Positions 1 to 11,965 of a stretch of 64,000 bases of DNA are shown here, in pieces. This DNA comes from Asterias amurensis (taxonomy: Eukaryota; Echinodermata; Asteroidea; Forcipulatida; Asteriidae). Within the stretch, counting starts at the first letter, position 1. The number at the start of each line of letters is the position of its first letter. Made by a program: the position numbers and the translations under genes. The stretch is taken from assembly GCF_032118995.1 (NCBI RefSeq), contig NC_092653.1:23951202-24015201 (forward strand), written 5' to 3'. The notes under the pieces are model-generated. The model was given only the letters and a program-made list of their open reading frames with translations, was not told the origin of the DNA and did no database searches.

Positions 1-400
1 TATGGCCTCATGGTCCCCAATACACTGATCATTTACCCCCCCCCCCCAGGTTGCACCATTACATCATCCAAACATAATTTAAGAACTGATGTCATAGCAA
101 AGAGGGGAGCCAAAGATTACTTTGAATAGTTTTAAATGTATTGTTGATTGCTTTGAAGCGTGTAATCAGCTCTAGGCGCATAGAGGAATCTTTTATTCAT
201 AATGCGCCTTATAAATGCTGTTTATTATTATTATCATGTACGTGTACACAATAAGTTAATATTGGTAATTATTATTGTCAGGCTTTGTGTGTCCCATACA
301 AGTTCTTACACCATAGCAATTCATGATCGCTGGCCACAATCTTATCGTACTTGCCCAATCTCTAAACTTTTGTTTTAATTTTCAAAATGGTTTGTTACAG
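1..400. other. Spacer or intron upstream of the ABC transporter
   Basis: No coding signal seen. It holds a C run at about 40-48. At about 120-240 there is a short segment ending in a 'cgccttataaatgctgtttattattatta' type tail, which looks like the 3' end of a SINE. The stretch ends in a clear splice acceptor (TTTGTTACAG, 391-400). A 5' noncoding exon of the ABC gene may therefore lie outside the window. Confidence 0.5.
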
Positions 401-407
401 ATTCAAC

Positions 408-3400
408 ATGGGGAAGACGTATTACACCCTCCCCTTAATTCGCTTCACCAACTTTGCAAGATTGCTGGTGTTTCTTGATGGATGTGCTTCATCTGCTCTG
501 TGGCTTGCAGGTAAGTACTTTGATTAAGATTGGTGTCCTAGGTCAAGGGTCAATGATGTTACAACCAAGTCAATTAGGTCCAGTGGTAAGACTGTAGAAC
601 TTGCAATCACAAGATTGGACTTGAATCCTACCAAGTTAAAACCCCTATTTTCACAATGACTAGAATAATTATCGACGTGTAGTAACTGAATCACAATTTC
701 TTGATTTTCGAATTCCATAGCCGCTCAATGGGAGCTTGCCGCTCTTGACGGGAAGATCATTAAGACCAACAGTGGTCCCTGATCTCCCTGTCCCTCATGA
801 ATGTAGACATTTAATCTGCTGTCACAAAAATGGCAGTGTCCCTGCCTAATGGTATGTCTACATAAGTGGGGTGGCCTCAACCTCTTTGGGCTTGACTTTG
901 CCATTGGGCTCTCAGAGGCCAAGCTTGCTGTCAAGCTGGAAGTTCATGGATGCATGGTGGCGATAGCGATAACGGTACAGCAGCAAGAATTGTTTAGATA
1001 CATCAGTGTATGGTGGGTTATATCTTAGCATAGACATCAAGGACATGTGCACATTAAACAAGAACTTCTTGGAGCAATTCCTCTTGCAAAGATTTCCATG
1101 AGTTCTTATCTGGGGTATCATTGGTGTAGCTGGGGTCCATGGAATCTCATGTTTTTTAAATTTATTTCTTGTTTAGCGGTTTTTCATTCATTGTTTATTT
1201 TCTTTCCTCAGGCGGCCATGACTCGTATCTGGAATCAAGTGTCACCCAATGGAGCATTACAAGTTCCACTTTTGAGCTGGCATGCATAGGCATTGTAAAG
1301 ATGCTCTTTCTCTTCCATGCGTTCTCAAAACTTGAAGATCTAGCCCTGATGAAGTTGAGTGATCCGTACAATCCAGACATGATCAAGAAAAAACGCTTAC
1401 TTCATGTAGCCACGATCCTTCTGTCATTCGCTAGCTTGGCGTACACAGCAGTCAAAGGAGGTCTCGTGCTCAACTTGATTCTGAACGACCCAGGGTATAA
1501 CTTGATGCATGTCACATACAATGTCCTAGTGATCTGCGCAGGAGCCTTTTCTCTTATTGAGCTGATTGTGGCTATATTGTGCCCGATGTTTCTGCGGAAA
1601 CTGCAGGTGATTCGGATCAAGCATGAACTCACTGATGAAGAAGAAGAGAAGATGAAGGTGGAAGAGAATAAGGCCAGTCTAGGGAGGGTCTTGGGACTAG
1701 CCAAACCGGTAAGTGAATGCTTTAGCAGCCACAAGTAGCATGTACTTTGCTAACATGTAGTGACCACAATAGACCCATCCCATGAAATATGTAAATTGCA
1801 CATAGCGATTGCGCACTTACATTTTGGTTGGCAAAATGAGGGAACATTGCGCTGTGTTGTACACGGCTAATGGGTGCACGACGCAAACGCGATTGCGCGT
1901 CTGCTAAGTGCACAACTCTATGGTGTTTGCCAACCAACAGGGTCTGTATGCACTATACGTGAATGTAATTAGCATATTTCATGGGAAGGGTCCATTGCTT
2001 GTTACATTTGACCATATTACATTCAACCAGTGATATCAAAGCAAGCTCATGTCCTGAACTGACAATTTCCTGTAGTACCACATCTCACCCAAAGCAATTT
2101 TGCTTTAGACACTTTTGCTGGACAAACTGTGTTGTCAAATTAGCCAAATCTGCTTCACGTGATGCTATCAAGCAACATGTTAACTTGGGTTAAAGTTGAG
2201 TTGAACATACAATGTCACATTATTTGCCAATGCTAATTTTACCTGTGCCTACATCCTTTCAAACCCTGCTTCAGCCCAAGGAGTAGGTGGCAACATGCCC
2301 CTGGTGGCAGTTGATTTGGGTTGATAGCTCAAATCAGATCAAGTGTTGCCCGCCCTTTGAAGTGGCCGTGTGATGTTAGGCGATCTCTCTTAACAGTAGC
2401 TTGATGCAAGCTTCTCAAACTTACTTTGGTTCTTATTTATTTGAACCACAGGAAATGCTGTTGCTTTTTGTTGGTATGCTCAGCTTGGTTCTAGCTAGTG
2501 CTGCAACAATGGCTGCTCCTCTGTTCTTTGGGTATGTCGTTGATGCAGCAACATATAAATCAATGGGTAAGTGTTAAAATCATTCAAAACGGTATACTGT
2601 GGATTGCATTTGTTGTGACAGAAGTATGATTTTAGGTTGAGAGCTGTTGACATTGCAATGGACTGACTGAGTGAGTTGCTAACATCATCAGAATGGCTAA
2701 ACCACTCATTATTTGTACATTCAACTGTTAAAAAGCACTGTCAACAATTGGTAATTACTCCAGAAAAAATATCATAAAAACTTACTTGGTAACGAGCAAT
2801 GGATAGCTGTTGATAGTTTAAAACATTGTGAGAAACTGCTCCTTCTGAAGTAACATAGTTTTTGAGAAAGAGGTGATTTCTCACTCAAATATTAAAAGGC
2901 TTGAGGCCTGAAGCCTTTTTAGGCATCTAAAAGCATAGATGACCAATTGAGTTAAATTCTTCACAGATTTGTTATTTTATGCATACGTTGGGGTACACCA
3001 ACGAAGAATACTGGTCTTTGACCAAAGCTATCCAGTGTCTTTAAATCTAACCTCTCCATTTCTGCAATGTCCTCTCCGACGTTATCGACCCTTAGATGAT
3101 GTCAACCGCTCAGTACTGACCCTATTCCTCATCTCGGCTGGTGGAGCAGTAGCTTCCCTAATACGCTCATGGTGCTTCACCCTCGCTGGTTATCGTGTCG
3201 TGTGTCGCATTCGTCGGGATCTCTTTGCTGCCATCATCAAGCAGGAGGTGGCATTCTTCGACACTAATAGGACGGGAGAGTTGACGAATCGGTTGTCGTC
3301 GGACACCCAGGTCTTACAGAATGCAGTCACTGTAAGTTGAAATTTTGTTTAACATGAGTCTCAAACTGTAGAAATCATTCACAATATCAACCCATGGTGA

Positions 3401-6400
3401 AGCGAAGCAGTTATAGTGAAGCATCTTGCTCAAGACCGGGATTCGACCCCACGCCCCGATGAACTAACCATCAGAACTTGAATACGATGCCCTAAACCAC
3501 TCGGCCATGACTCTCTGTGTTTCATATGATGGGCAGCTATGTTGTCAGTTGTAGCCGCAGTCAACTACCACAAACTTGTTCTTCAAAATTCTACAATATC
3601 TTGTGGAATTGGGTGGAAGTCTGTTACATTGATACAGCAATAATACAGGCTCTACGTTTACATGTAGGATATCTGTGGAAGAAATTCATTCTTGAACACA
3701 TCAACTTAAAGATGGAGTTATATTGATGAAAACTTGCACAATTTCTGTCATTTTTCAGGTCAATATTTCCATGTTGGTGCGATACTTGTTTCAAATCCTG
3801 GGTTCTATCGTCATCATGTTCACACAGAGTGCTGCTTTGACTGGGGTCCTATTATCTGTGGTGCCTATTGTAGCAATAGGTGCTGTACAATACGGTAAGA
3901 CAATTTGTGAGATTCTAGGCACTTCTCTGCCAATACTCAGAACCGGGTTTATTTGCTCATCAAATCAATGAGAATATTGAGCTGCTTTCAAACAACACCT
4001 ACATGTTTTTATAATGTCTTCATTCAGGCCAGGAATTTGATTGTCAGGGTTCCTTACACTGGACCGCTGGCCCAAGGCCAGTGATTTCAGCATCGGGCCA
4101 GTTTAAGGGAAGGTACACGTTGGTAATTACTCAAAACAAATATTAACTTAAAAACTGACTTGGTAACGAGCATTGGAGAGCTGTTGATTGTATAAAACAT
4201 TGTGGGAAACGACTCCCTCTGAACAAACGTAGTTTTTGAGAAAGAGGTAATTTCTCACTAAAAAAATAAAAGACTTCTAGCTAGATGTCTTTTATTCCTA
4301 ACTGCAAGCACACAAATTTGTCCAACAAGGGTGTTTTTCTTTCATCATTTTCTCGCAACTTCGATGACCAATTGAGCCCAAATTTTCACAGGTTTGTTAT
4401 TTTATGCTTATGGGATACACCAAGTGAGAACACTGGTCTTTGACAACTACCAAACGTGTACAGTGCCTTTAACTCATGACTGGAAAAATCCGACGGTCTT
4501 GCGTTTGTGTTCAAATGTTTAGTTTCAGTCTGATATATAATTTTGTCAATTAAAGCGGGCTTTCTACCCACAATATACAAATGAGATAAATCTTCTCTTA
4601 GTGCTTTTTCAAATTTAAACAGTTCAGTTATTAACCTAATAAGGCGTTTTTCTTCTTACTTTAATTCTGGTTTTATACACAAAAATTATGTTCCAGTAAA
4701 CACTTTGAGCTACAAGCCCTGCAGTCGAATTCTAGCCCTAATTGTGATCAGATCTTTTTGAAATTGTTTGATTTCTTCAGGAAAGTTCATGAAGAACATT
4801 CAGAAGAATTTCCAGGATGCATTGGCTAGTGCAGGAGTGGCTGCTGAAGAGTCTATCTCCAGCATACGTACCGTAAGATCCTTCTGTGGGGAGAGAAAGT
4901 CACAGCAATCCTATAATACAGAGATTGATAAGAGCTACAAGTACGGCAAGTCACTGTCCTTTGGAGTTGGCGTCTTCAATGGACTGATTGGGATTGTATC
5001 ACAGGTTAGTTGCAAGAGGATAATAAGGTGGCTTCTTATATAGCACTCATATCCATCACCCAGTGACGCTCAAGGCGCTTTAACAAACAGTATTTTCCTG
5101 CAAGGTACATGTGACTGCGTTTGAATTATGAGACCTTTTCCTTTTACTTAGGACCATTTAATGGTTTACAAGGTGCTGTGGCGCAATCTGCAGCCTATCA
5201 AACCAGGAACACCAGGGCAAACCCCTTCTCTTTTCAATAAGTGCACTGAGTTCTTTTACATTCGTTATACAACAACACACAGTACCAAAACATCATGGTT
5301 AACTGTTTGCTTAAGGACACCAGTGTCACGACTGGGACTCGAGCCCACACTCTGCTGATCAGAAACGCCAGAGCTTGAGTCCGGTGCTCTTAACCACTAG
5401 GCCACTAGTTGTTACACAGCGCATTTTACAATATCTGTATCCCCGCGCATAACATTAGTGCTGGGCATCAGGTCAATATCATTCCTTTAATCTTGTTCAG
5501 CTCCCTGGGAAGTATACAGCCTTGAGCCGCCATGGGCTTTTTCATACACAGAATCAATCTCTACCCTTGCATGTGCCCATTTATACCCCTGTTTGAAGAG
5601 AAGCAGTTATAGTAAAGCATCTTGCACAAGAACACAAGTGTCATGACCAGAAGTCGAACCCACACCCGATTACTTAACCACAAGAATTTGATGCTCTAAA
5701 CCACTAGGCCACGACACCATGTAAGATCCTACATGTATACAGTGATTTTAAATTCAATGGTATTTAATCACAAATTTGATTACCAAATGTATACCTTCCC
5801 TTTGACTCCAGGGAGCGATTACTTTAGTGCTATGGTATGGAGGGAAGCTTGTCCATCAGAATGTCACTACAGGTGGAACACAGGGTATCTCCGTTGGTAT
5901 TCTAACAGGTGAGTATTTAGTTAAAATTTATAGAAAATCCCTTGCCGTTAATAATAACTTAATACTACCGATTTCCTAATCAAGGCTTAAGTGGTGTTTG
6001 AAGCTTTGCATGGTGTGAAAAATAAGAAGTAACTATAAATAGTTAGTAAAATTGTGTAATAATCTCTTTTGTGGGAGTGTTGACTCTGAAAATAGAAGGT
6101 GTGGACTGGACGTTTCGAACAGTAAACTCTGTTCTCCTGAACAACTCTTTTTGGAGCGAACACTCCCACAAAAGAGATGTAATTACATAGTTGTACCTAC
6201 AAGTTTACTACTTATTTATAGGTAACCCTCATCAAGGCTTGTTTAAAAAAATCTTGATCCATTATTAACTGATTCCAATTTATCCTTCCAGCTTTCATGC
6301 TTTACACTCTCAACGTTGCCATGGCATTCGCCTTCTTAGCCGCTCTCTACGGAGACTTCATGAAAGCCGTCGGGGCATCGGTCAGAATTTTTGACCTGAT

Positions 6401-9400
6401 CGATCGAGAACCGCTGGTCAAAAATGAAGGAGGGCATGAACTGATCGGTTTTAATGGAGAACTGGAGTTTAATGATGTGTGTTTCACTTATCCATCTAGG
6501 CCAGAAAACCAAGTGCTGAAGGTAAAAATATAAGGTGTTAGTTTTATTATTATTATTACCGGAAAACTCTGATAAAGATTTTTCCGAGAGTTTTGCCACA
6601 AAAACTCAGAATGTATACATCCTTTTCACGAGTTGGTGTGTTTACTTTGACTTACATGGGTTATTAAATTTAATGGATAAAGAGTCAGCAGCCCCACTGG
6701 TTTTGTGCAGATCCAACTAAGAAAAGGAATAACATGGAGATAACAGGTGTGAGTTGTCAGAGTTAAAGGATGTTTTGTTCTTTGAAGTATTCAATGGAAG
6801 TATGAACCTGGGTTTTACATTGATAAAGTTAGAATAATCACTACATTATTAGTATTGCAATCGTTTTCGTAGCAAGCTTAGTTTTAATTCCAACCTTTTT
6901 TTTATATTTTATTTTCTCCAAAGGGTGTTACTTTTAACATGAAGCCTGGTCAGATGGTGGCGTTAGTCGGGCCCTCTGGTGGTGGCAAATCAACAATAGT
7001 TAATCTAATTGAGAGGTTCTATTTACCAGACTCGGGTCAAGTAAAGCTTGGTAAGTTTAACTTTTTACCATAGAGTAATATGTAAGAACTAGAAGGCGCA
7101 CTGGCATATGTACGCGGCCCCGGCCACTTTCTAAGTTGATAAAACAGCATCTCACAGCGTGTGTTTGTGCGGCAATTTTGTAAGTTGACAAAACAGCATC
7201 GCGTAGTGTTCAATAAACACAAATTCCAACGTGTACTTCATATTTAACGCGCAAGCAGAATGGCGTGCGTCGTTCTGCCTCGTTGGACATGGGACGCAGA
7301 AGCGCTATATTTTTCTGTATTCCACTCGCGCTTGTGTGATATCTAAAATAACCCAAAATTATTTAGATTTCCCTTGTGTTTGTTCATCTCGTATTAACTT
7401 TAATCCACAATTTGCTCCTCTAGGTGGTGTTGACTTATGTGAGCTTGATCCATTGTGGTTCCGTGGTAAGATGTCTATGGTCAGCCAAGAGCCCTCACTC
7501 TTTGCTTGTTCAATCAAAGAGAACATTTCATATGGGAGAGATACAACAGATGAAGAGGTATGTCCACAACACTATGATTCAGCTGTAATGGGGAACTTTG
7601 GAACGCTAGGTGGCAGCAGACTTACCAGGTAAATGACCATTGTTTACTTAGTGCTGGGCACGCGCCGTTACCGAGAACAATGGATTTTACCTGGTAAGTC
7701 TGCTGCCACCAAGCGTCTCAAAAGTCTCCCATTACATTCAGCTGCACTTGAAACCAGGGCATATAAAACTGTTGTACATAATTATAATACACAACATTTA
7801 TTAGGTGCTTAATACGGTTGTTTCTAAGTGCACATTCAGTATTTTCCTGCAAGCTATGTGGGACTACGTTTTGAAGTATGAGACCTACTCCTTTTTAAAG
7901 CACCACGTAATGGTTTACAAGGTGCTGTGGTGCAATATGCTGTCGATCAAACCAGAAATACTGGGGCGAACCCCTTCTCTTTTCGATAAGTGCTCTGGGT
8001 TCTTTTTACGTGGGTTACACAACACACAGGACCATCTACTTTACATCCCATCCCAAGGACGAAGCAATGGTTAAGTTTCTTGCTCAAGGACACAGGTGTC
8101 ATGACTGGGATTCGAACCCACACTGTTGATTAGAAACACCAGAGCTTGAGTCCAATGTTCTTAATCGCTACGCCAAATGTTAGGCATGTAGATTGTGTTT
8201 ACATTGTGATCTGCCTAGCTGCTTTAGCGCCCTCTGTTGATGGAGTGTGTGTTTTACTGTTCTATTTTTAATAATACAAAGTGTTTTATTGTTGAATGTT
8301 TTGTTGTTTTGTCAACTTTGTCTTGAATAGATTTTCAATGCAGCCAAGATGGCCAACGCCCATGATTTCATCATGTCATTTGAAGAAGGGTATGAGACGA
8401 TGGTTGGAGAGAGAGGGGTGCGTTTGTCCGGTGGACAGAAGCAGCGAGTTGCTATCGCCAGAGCTCTCATCATGGATCCTAAGATTCTACTCCTAGATGA
8501 GGTAAGTTGAAATCATTGGCTGTAAGGTGACGAGGGATAAAGTCTTGGGGACAGAGGGCCTTTAAAGAGTTTGGATACTTTTTGTACGCCACAAAATAAA
8601 ACGCCCACAGATATTTGCCAAACTAAAAGGGTTAAAAGATAATGATTGGAGGAACCTTTCCTTACAATATTACTAGCTGAGGTGCTGTAGTTTTTGAGAA
8701 ATTAGTAAAACAATTTCACAGAAATATTTTCTCTCGATTCCTCGAGAGGAAAATTCTTTTTAGCATTTACAAAGTTGGAAGTGTGGTCTGAAAGACACTT
8801 TACAGGATAAAAACACTTTTAAAAGTGAATTGTTTCAACTTTGAAGTTGATGAAATTCAAAACACTTTTAAAAATATGTTTGTTTCAACCACTGTTAAGA
8901 TAATGGCATTTTAATTCTTCCCAAATCATAATGTGTGCTATTTGTTTATCTTTTTTGTTTAGGCGACCAGTGCCCTTGATGCAGAAAGTGAGCATTTAGT
9001 TCAAGAGGCTATAGATCGTGCTATGGTGGGCCGCACAGTCCTGATCATAGCGCATAGGCTCTCCACAGTCAGAGATGCCTCTCAGGTGAGTAGAGATGCG
9101 TTCACAGAAATATTTGGTATTATCTGGATCAATAATAAAGATACTATTACCAGGTTCTTATATGGGGCTTTATCACACCCCTAGGACGTATTAAAGCGCT
9201 CAGCATTTTGTCCTGCAAGACATGTGGAGCTACATTTTGTTTAAGTATGATACCAATTCCTGTACAACACGTGTGTTTTACAAGGTGCGATTGTGCATCA
9301 GCAACACTGGGGTGTGCCCCTTCTCTTTACAATAAGTGTCCTTGGTTCTTTACATAACACAGAGGATCTAGGCTTTACATCCCATCCAAAGAATTCAGCA

Positions 9401-11626
9401 ATAGTCTCTTGATTAATATCTATCAATTCAAGTCTCTTGATTAATAATATATTAATTTGTAAAGGAGATAATTCTTCCAAACCTAGAGGCACAAAATGAA
9501 TGTCGACAAGTCTTGATTTTCATTTTTGAGAGGGCAAGGCGATTTCCAATTATGCAAAGGGCACTTTCTTTATGTCTATGAGAAACACTTAAAGAGGCAT
9601 TTGACCAGGGCAACAGGGCAACAGAGGCCATGGTCTACACAATGTACGTGACATCCATGTAACTCCAGGTCTGGTAGAACGTTTCCTTTAAATTCAAATG
9701 ATGAATGTTAAAAACATGAGTCCAAAGTTTACTTCCTTTTCGTAACCTGAAACCCCAACACATCAGGTGTTTGGCAGAACTTTGTATGTCAACAACTTAT
9801 TGTAAATAACAAAGATTAGAAACAGACAAAACAAAGCGACAAGTTTCAGCCTGAAATCTCACTGATTATCAAAATTCATACCAGTGCCAATCCTCCAGAA
9901 TCCATCGAAAATTCTGTCAAAAATGAGCATTGGAATGCCGCAGAAACACAATTGCTTATTTTGATAGCTTTTAATTGAAATGAGCCCAATATGAACATGC
10001 ACAAAGTCCTTGACAAAATTCAAATCATGGTTTTTTTTTTTCCTCTTTTGGCTAAAAAGTGACAGGGACTTTTCATTATTCAACAAGGAAACAAGGGAAA
10101 AAAGAAGGGAAAAAAAAGATAAGATCGAGAGGGTGCTCCAGTGTCAAGGACTCTTACTAAACGAAATTACAATTTGGAGCAAACTCAACAAGCAGGATAA
10201 AAATAGACATATGAGGGTCAGGAGCTGCACTCTGGAACATGCAACCTGACAAAATTAACTAGTAACAGGACAACAATAATTAAAGAAGTAGGAAACACAG
10301 TTTAGGCAGAATTAAATAAATAAATAATACTTTAAGATATTAGTTTTGCATCGGGATAAAGAATACAATTCATTGTTAAATTACCCCTAAAGCAATGTTA
10401 TCAAACCCATACAAATTGCACTATGACCTTATAGTTCTGAGATGGAGGCTAGATATCACTAATATCTGGTCAATTCTGGTTCATCCCAGTTTGTCAGTTA
10501 ATTTAGATGTTTATCATTGTCTTGTAGCTATTATTATCTTTACAGGCACATTTGTTTTGTTACTGGGTCTCGTTTCCTGTTTTCCTTTCACTTTCTCTTT
10601 TACCAGGTCTTGTTTTCTGAGAATGAAAACAGAATAAAAATAGAATTATATTACCTTGCAGACAATCCTGGTAATACAATGTCGTGAAATTTCAGGTTTT
10701 TCGCGAACTTTTCTTTGAGCATCAACATTTTCTTGAAAGAGTTTAATCAGTCACCAAAGGGAGAGATAAATAATCCACATTGTGTCAGAACAGTTTGTTG
10801 CATACATTCTGGGGATGCATCAGAGTTTATAAACTTGTAAACAAATGGGAGGTTCAGGGTGTAACATCAGGAGTGACCCAGGGCCGCAAGATATTTTTCA
10901 GAATTTTCACAGACATCAACTCTTATCCGATAGATCAAGCCCAAGGTTTTGTTTTTAATCTGCGCCTGAATTGGCGGTTTGTACCCAACAGATCTCACTT
11001 TGGCCTTTAATTGTCACAAGAGTTGACCTGCCTTTGTTCAATCCAAAACAATTTACCCTTAACAGGCTTTTGCTGATCTTCTAAAACGAGGTCAAATTGC
11101 CATCTATCTGATACGTGGGCAGTAAAGGCGTGTGAGGTACATATATAGTGACCTGAGATTACAAAGAGATATGGCCATACTTTGAAAAGTTCAGACTAAA
11201 ACATTTTTGAGACTCTGCGATGACTTGCTCAGGTTTCATCACTTTTTTAAGAATATATGAATAAGGTGCCTAGGTTGGGAACATCCCCAAGTATCCAAAA
11301 AGGGCCCAAATTGGAAAAAAGGTGCCCAAAAGGCTTTCATGCACCAATCTGACTGTTCCTACAACTGAGATGTCTCTAGTGTCTGACATCAAAGCATTAT
11401 ATGACTTCTCATTTTGGATTCTTTCTAGGTACTTGTCATAAGCCATGGTAAAATAGCCGAGAAGGGTACCCACCATGAGCTGGTAGATAAAGGTGGTATC
11501 TACAAGAAGCTTGTCCTAAGGCAGTTGAGTGCTGCAGCTGGTACAACTTCTGTCAACACCAAAACAGACGACATTTCTCTGCTTGATGAGGGAGAGGAAG
11601 ACATTTTGATCAATGGATTGGATTAA
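408..11626 (+). CDS. ABCB-family half ABC transporter (TAPL/ABCB10-like), 13 exons
   Basis: This encodes a 796-aa half-transporter that should dimerise and use ATP to move substrate across an organelle or plasma membrane; the substrate is unknown. Exons: 408-510, 1212-1708, 2452-2566, 3096-3331, 3759-3894, 4781-5004, 5812-5908, 6292-6521, 6924-7050, 7424-7557, 8331-8501, 8963-9085, 11429-11626; all junctions are GT-AG and in frame. Residues 1-200 form an extra N-terminal membrane region like TMD0 of TAPL (ABCB9). Residues 200-470 are the six-helix ABC core ([11 protein letters not shown] near 290). The nucleotide-binding domain has Walker [10 protein letters not shown] (562-570), Q-loop Q610, signature LSGGQ (665-669), Walker B ILLLDE (685-690) and H-loop H721, so it should be active. 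The core also resembles ABCB10 and plant TAP2/ALS1 proteins, so orthology is left open. The start at 408 is the first ATG in the first visible exon; an earlier exon is possible. Confidence 0.88.
565..690 (+). repeat. tRNA-derived SINE (family 3), degraded copy
   Basis: The segment reads AGGTCCAGTGGTAAGAC, then GGACTTGAATCCTACC, a tRNA-like head with recognisable but decayed A and B boxes. It is followed by a body ('ttcacaatgactag') also found near 33.1 kb. It lies in intron 1 of the ABC gene. Confidence 0.5.
1772..1992. mobile_element. MITE with GACCC(T/A)TCCCATGAAAT inverted ends
   Basis: A 221-bp element begins GACCCATCCCATGAAAT and ends ATTTCATGGGAAGGGTC, giving about 17-bp terminal inverted repeats with one mismatch. 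Near-identical copies lie at 33603-33825 and, as a half copy in the other direction, at about 22151-22283. It sits in intron 2 of the ABC gene. No target-site duplication was resolved; the superfamily is not assigned. Confidence 0.75.
2728..3044 (-). mobile_element. TTAA-bounded GGCAGTGGACAC MITE, diverged shorter copy
   Basis: A 317-bp diverged copy of the window's commonest element, bounded by TTAA. It shares the internal blocks (GGTAACGAGCAATGG, AAAACATTGTGAGAAAC, TGGTCTTTGACCAAAG) with the copy at 15055. It ends about 50 bp before exon 4 of the ABC gene. Confidence 0.75.
3400..3515 (-). repeat. tRNA-derived SINE (family 2), head region
   Basis: On the minus strand it has an A box TGGCCGAGTGG and a B box GGTCGAATCCC with tRNA-like spacing, followed by a body ending '...GATGCTTCACTATAACTGC'. 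The same arrangement recurs at 5580-5722 and 34020-34160. It is intronic in the ABC gene. Confidence 0.65.
4103..4472 (-). mobile_element. TTAA-bounded GGCAGTGGACAC MITE copy
   Basis: A 370-bp copy bounded by TTAA on both sides, with degraded termini ('aaggtacacgttgg' and 'acgtgtacagtgccttt'). It lies in intron 5 of the ABC gene, in the same direction as the copies at 2728 and 15055. Confidence 0.8.
5028..5409 (-). repeat. tRNA-derived SINE (family 1), near full length
   Basis: Read on the minus strand it starts with a tRNA-like head (A box TGGCCTAGTGG, B box GGCTCGAGTCC, about 5335-5409). A long body follows, containing the block read on the plus strand as 'ggtttacaaggtgctgtggcgca'. Related copies lie at 7780-8190, 9155-9385, 19115-19410, 41021-41290 and 47255-47340. 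It is in intron 6 of the ABC gene. Confidence 0.75.
5460..5722 (-). repeat. tRNA-derived SINE (family 2) with body
   Basis: The tRNA-like head is on the minus strand (TGGCCTAGTGG, about 5700-5715, and AGAAGTCGAACCC on the plus strand). The body shares 'cagctccctggga(a)gta' and 'ctttttcatacaca' with the copy at 33893-34160. It is in intron 6 of the ABC gene. Confidence 0.7.
6062..6178. repeat. Element with perfect 20-bp inverted ends
   Basis: ATCTCTTTTGTGGGAGTGTT (6062-6081) is repeated exactly as its inverse at 6159-6178. The 77-bp interior carries no ORF. It looks like a tiny MITE or the remains of one, in intron 7 of the ABC gene. Confidence 0.6.
6565..6770 (+). repeat. Dispersed repeat H, copy in ABC intron 8
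   Basis: It carries the blocks 'aaaactcagaatgtat', 'ccccactggttttgtgcagatccaa' and 'ggagataacaggtgtgagtt' in this order. The same order is found on the minus strand at about 11730-11965 and in part at 40455-40550. No inverted ends or tRNA boxes are seen, so the class is unknown. Confidence 0.6.
7585..7735. mobile_element. 151-bp foldback MITE with 8-bp target duplication (hAT-like)
   Basis: It begins GTAATGGGGAACTTTGG and ends, read inversely, GTAATGGGAGACTTTTG. The inverted arms extend some 45 bp inward, through GGTGGCAGCAGACTTACC. The element is flanked by direct repeats ATTCAGCT (7577-7584 and 7736-7743). An 8-bp duplication is the hallmark of the hAT superfamily. It lies in intron 10 of the ABC gene, 28 bp after the exon. 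Confidence 0.8.
7780..8190 (-). repeat. tRNA-derived SINE (family 1), near full length
   Basis: The minus-strand head has an intact B box GGTTCGAATCC (around 8108-8118) and a decayed A box. The body closely matches the copy at 5028-5409. It is in intron 10 of the ABC gene. Confidence 0.75.
8560..8900. repeat. TTAA-led dispersed repeat (family B)
   Basis: It begins 'tttaaagagtttggatac' and contains 'ttactagctgaggtgctgtagtttttgagaaat', with a short inverted pair (CTCGATTCCTCGAG) near its middle. A weaker relative may lie at 16981-17120. It occupies most of intron 11 of the ABC gene. The boundaries are approximate. Confidence 0.45.
9155..9385 (-). repeat. SINE family 1 body fragment
   Basis: It matches the body of the SINE at 5028 ('cctgcaagacatgtgg', 'gtgccccttctctttacaataagtg', 'tttacatcccatcc') but lacks the tRNA-like head. 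It is in the last intron of the ABC gene. Confidence 0.65.
9386..11428. other. Rest of the long last ABC intron
   Basis: This is about 2 kb of AT-rich intron. No exon-like open frame with splice sites, no tRNA boxes and no inverted-end element was recognised. It ends in the acceptor GATTCTTTCTAG before the final coding exon. Confidence 0.5.
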
Positions 11627-11729
11627 AGGTAGATTTGTTTATGTCTAGTTGGTGTTCCTTTTTTCAGTTGCTGGTACATTATAGGAAAGCTCCATTAAGG
11701 AAAAAGGTTGAACAATAACGTCATTTTTG

Positions 11730-11965
11730 CTGGCAACTCCCACCTGTTATTTCCATGTTATCTGTTCAAAACAGTGGACTTAATTGGATCATGCACAAAC
11801 CAGTAGGGCTGTTGAATGCCTTGGGCAAATTAACTGCTCATCATATTAAGGTTTAAGACCTAAGTAATTCAATGTAAACACATCCACTCACTGAGAAGGA
11901 TGTGCATACGTTCTGAGTTTTTTGCGGCCAAACTCGGAAATTCGTATTTGGAGCTTTCCCGTAAT
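11730..11965 (-). repeat. Dispersed repeat H, copy in the ABC 3' UTR
   Basis: Its reverse complement runs parallel to 6565-6770: 'aaaaaactcagaacgtatgcacatccttctcag', 'ccctactggtttgtgcatgatccaattaa' and 'ggaaataacaggtgggagtt'. If the transcript ends near 12.5 kb, the repeat is part of the mature 3' UTR. Confidence 0.6.

Noticed and set aside
2969-3095. Extension of ABC exon 4 upstream to 2969
   Set aside because: The open frame continues, but this part is MITE sequence; the acceptor at 3094-3095 restores phase with exon 3 and matches the family.
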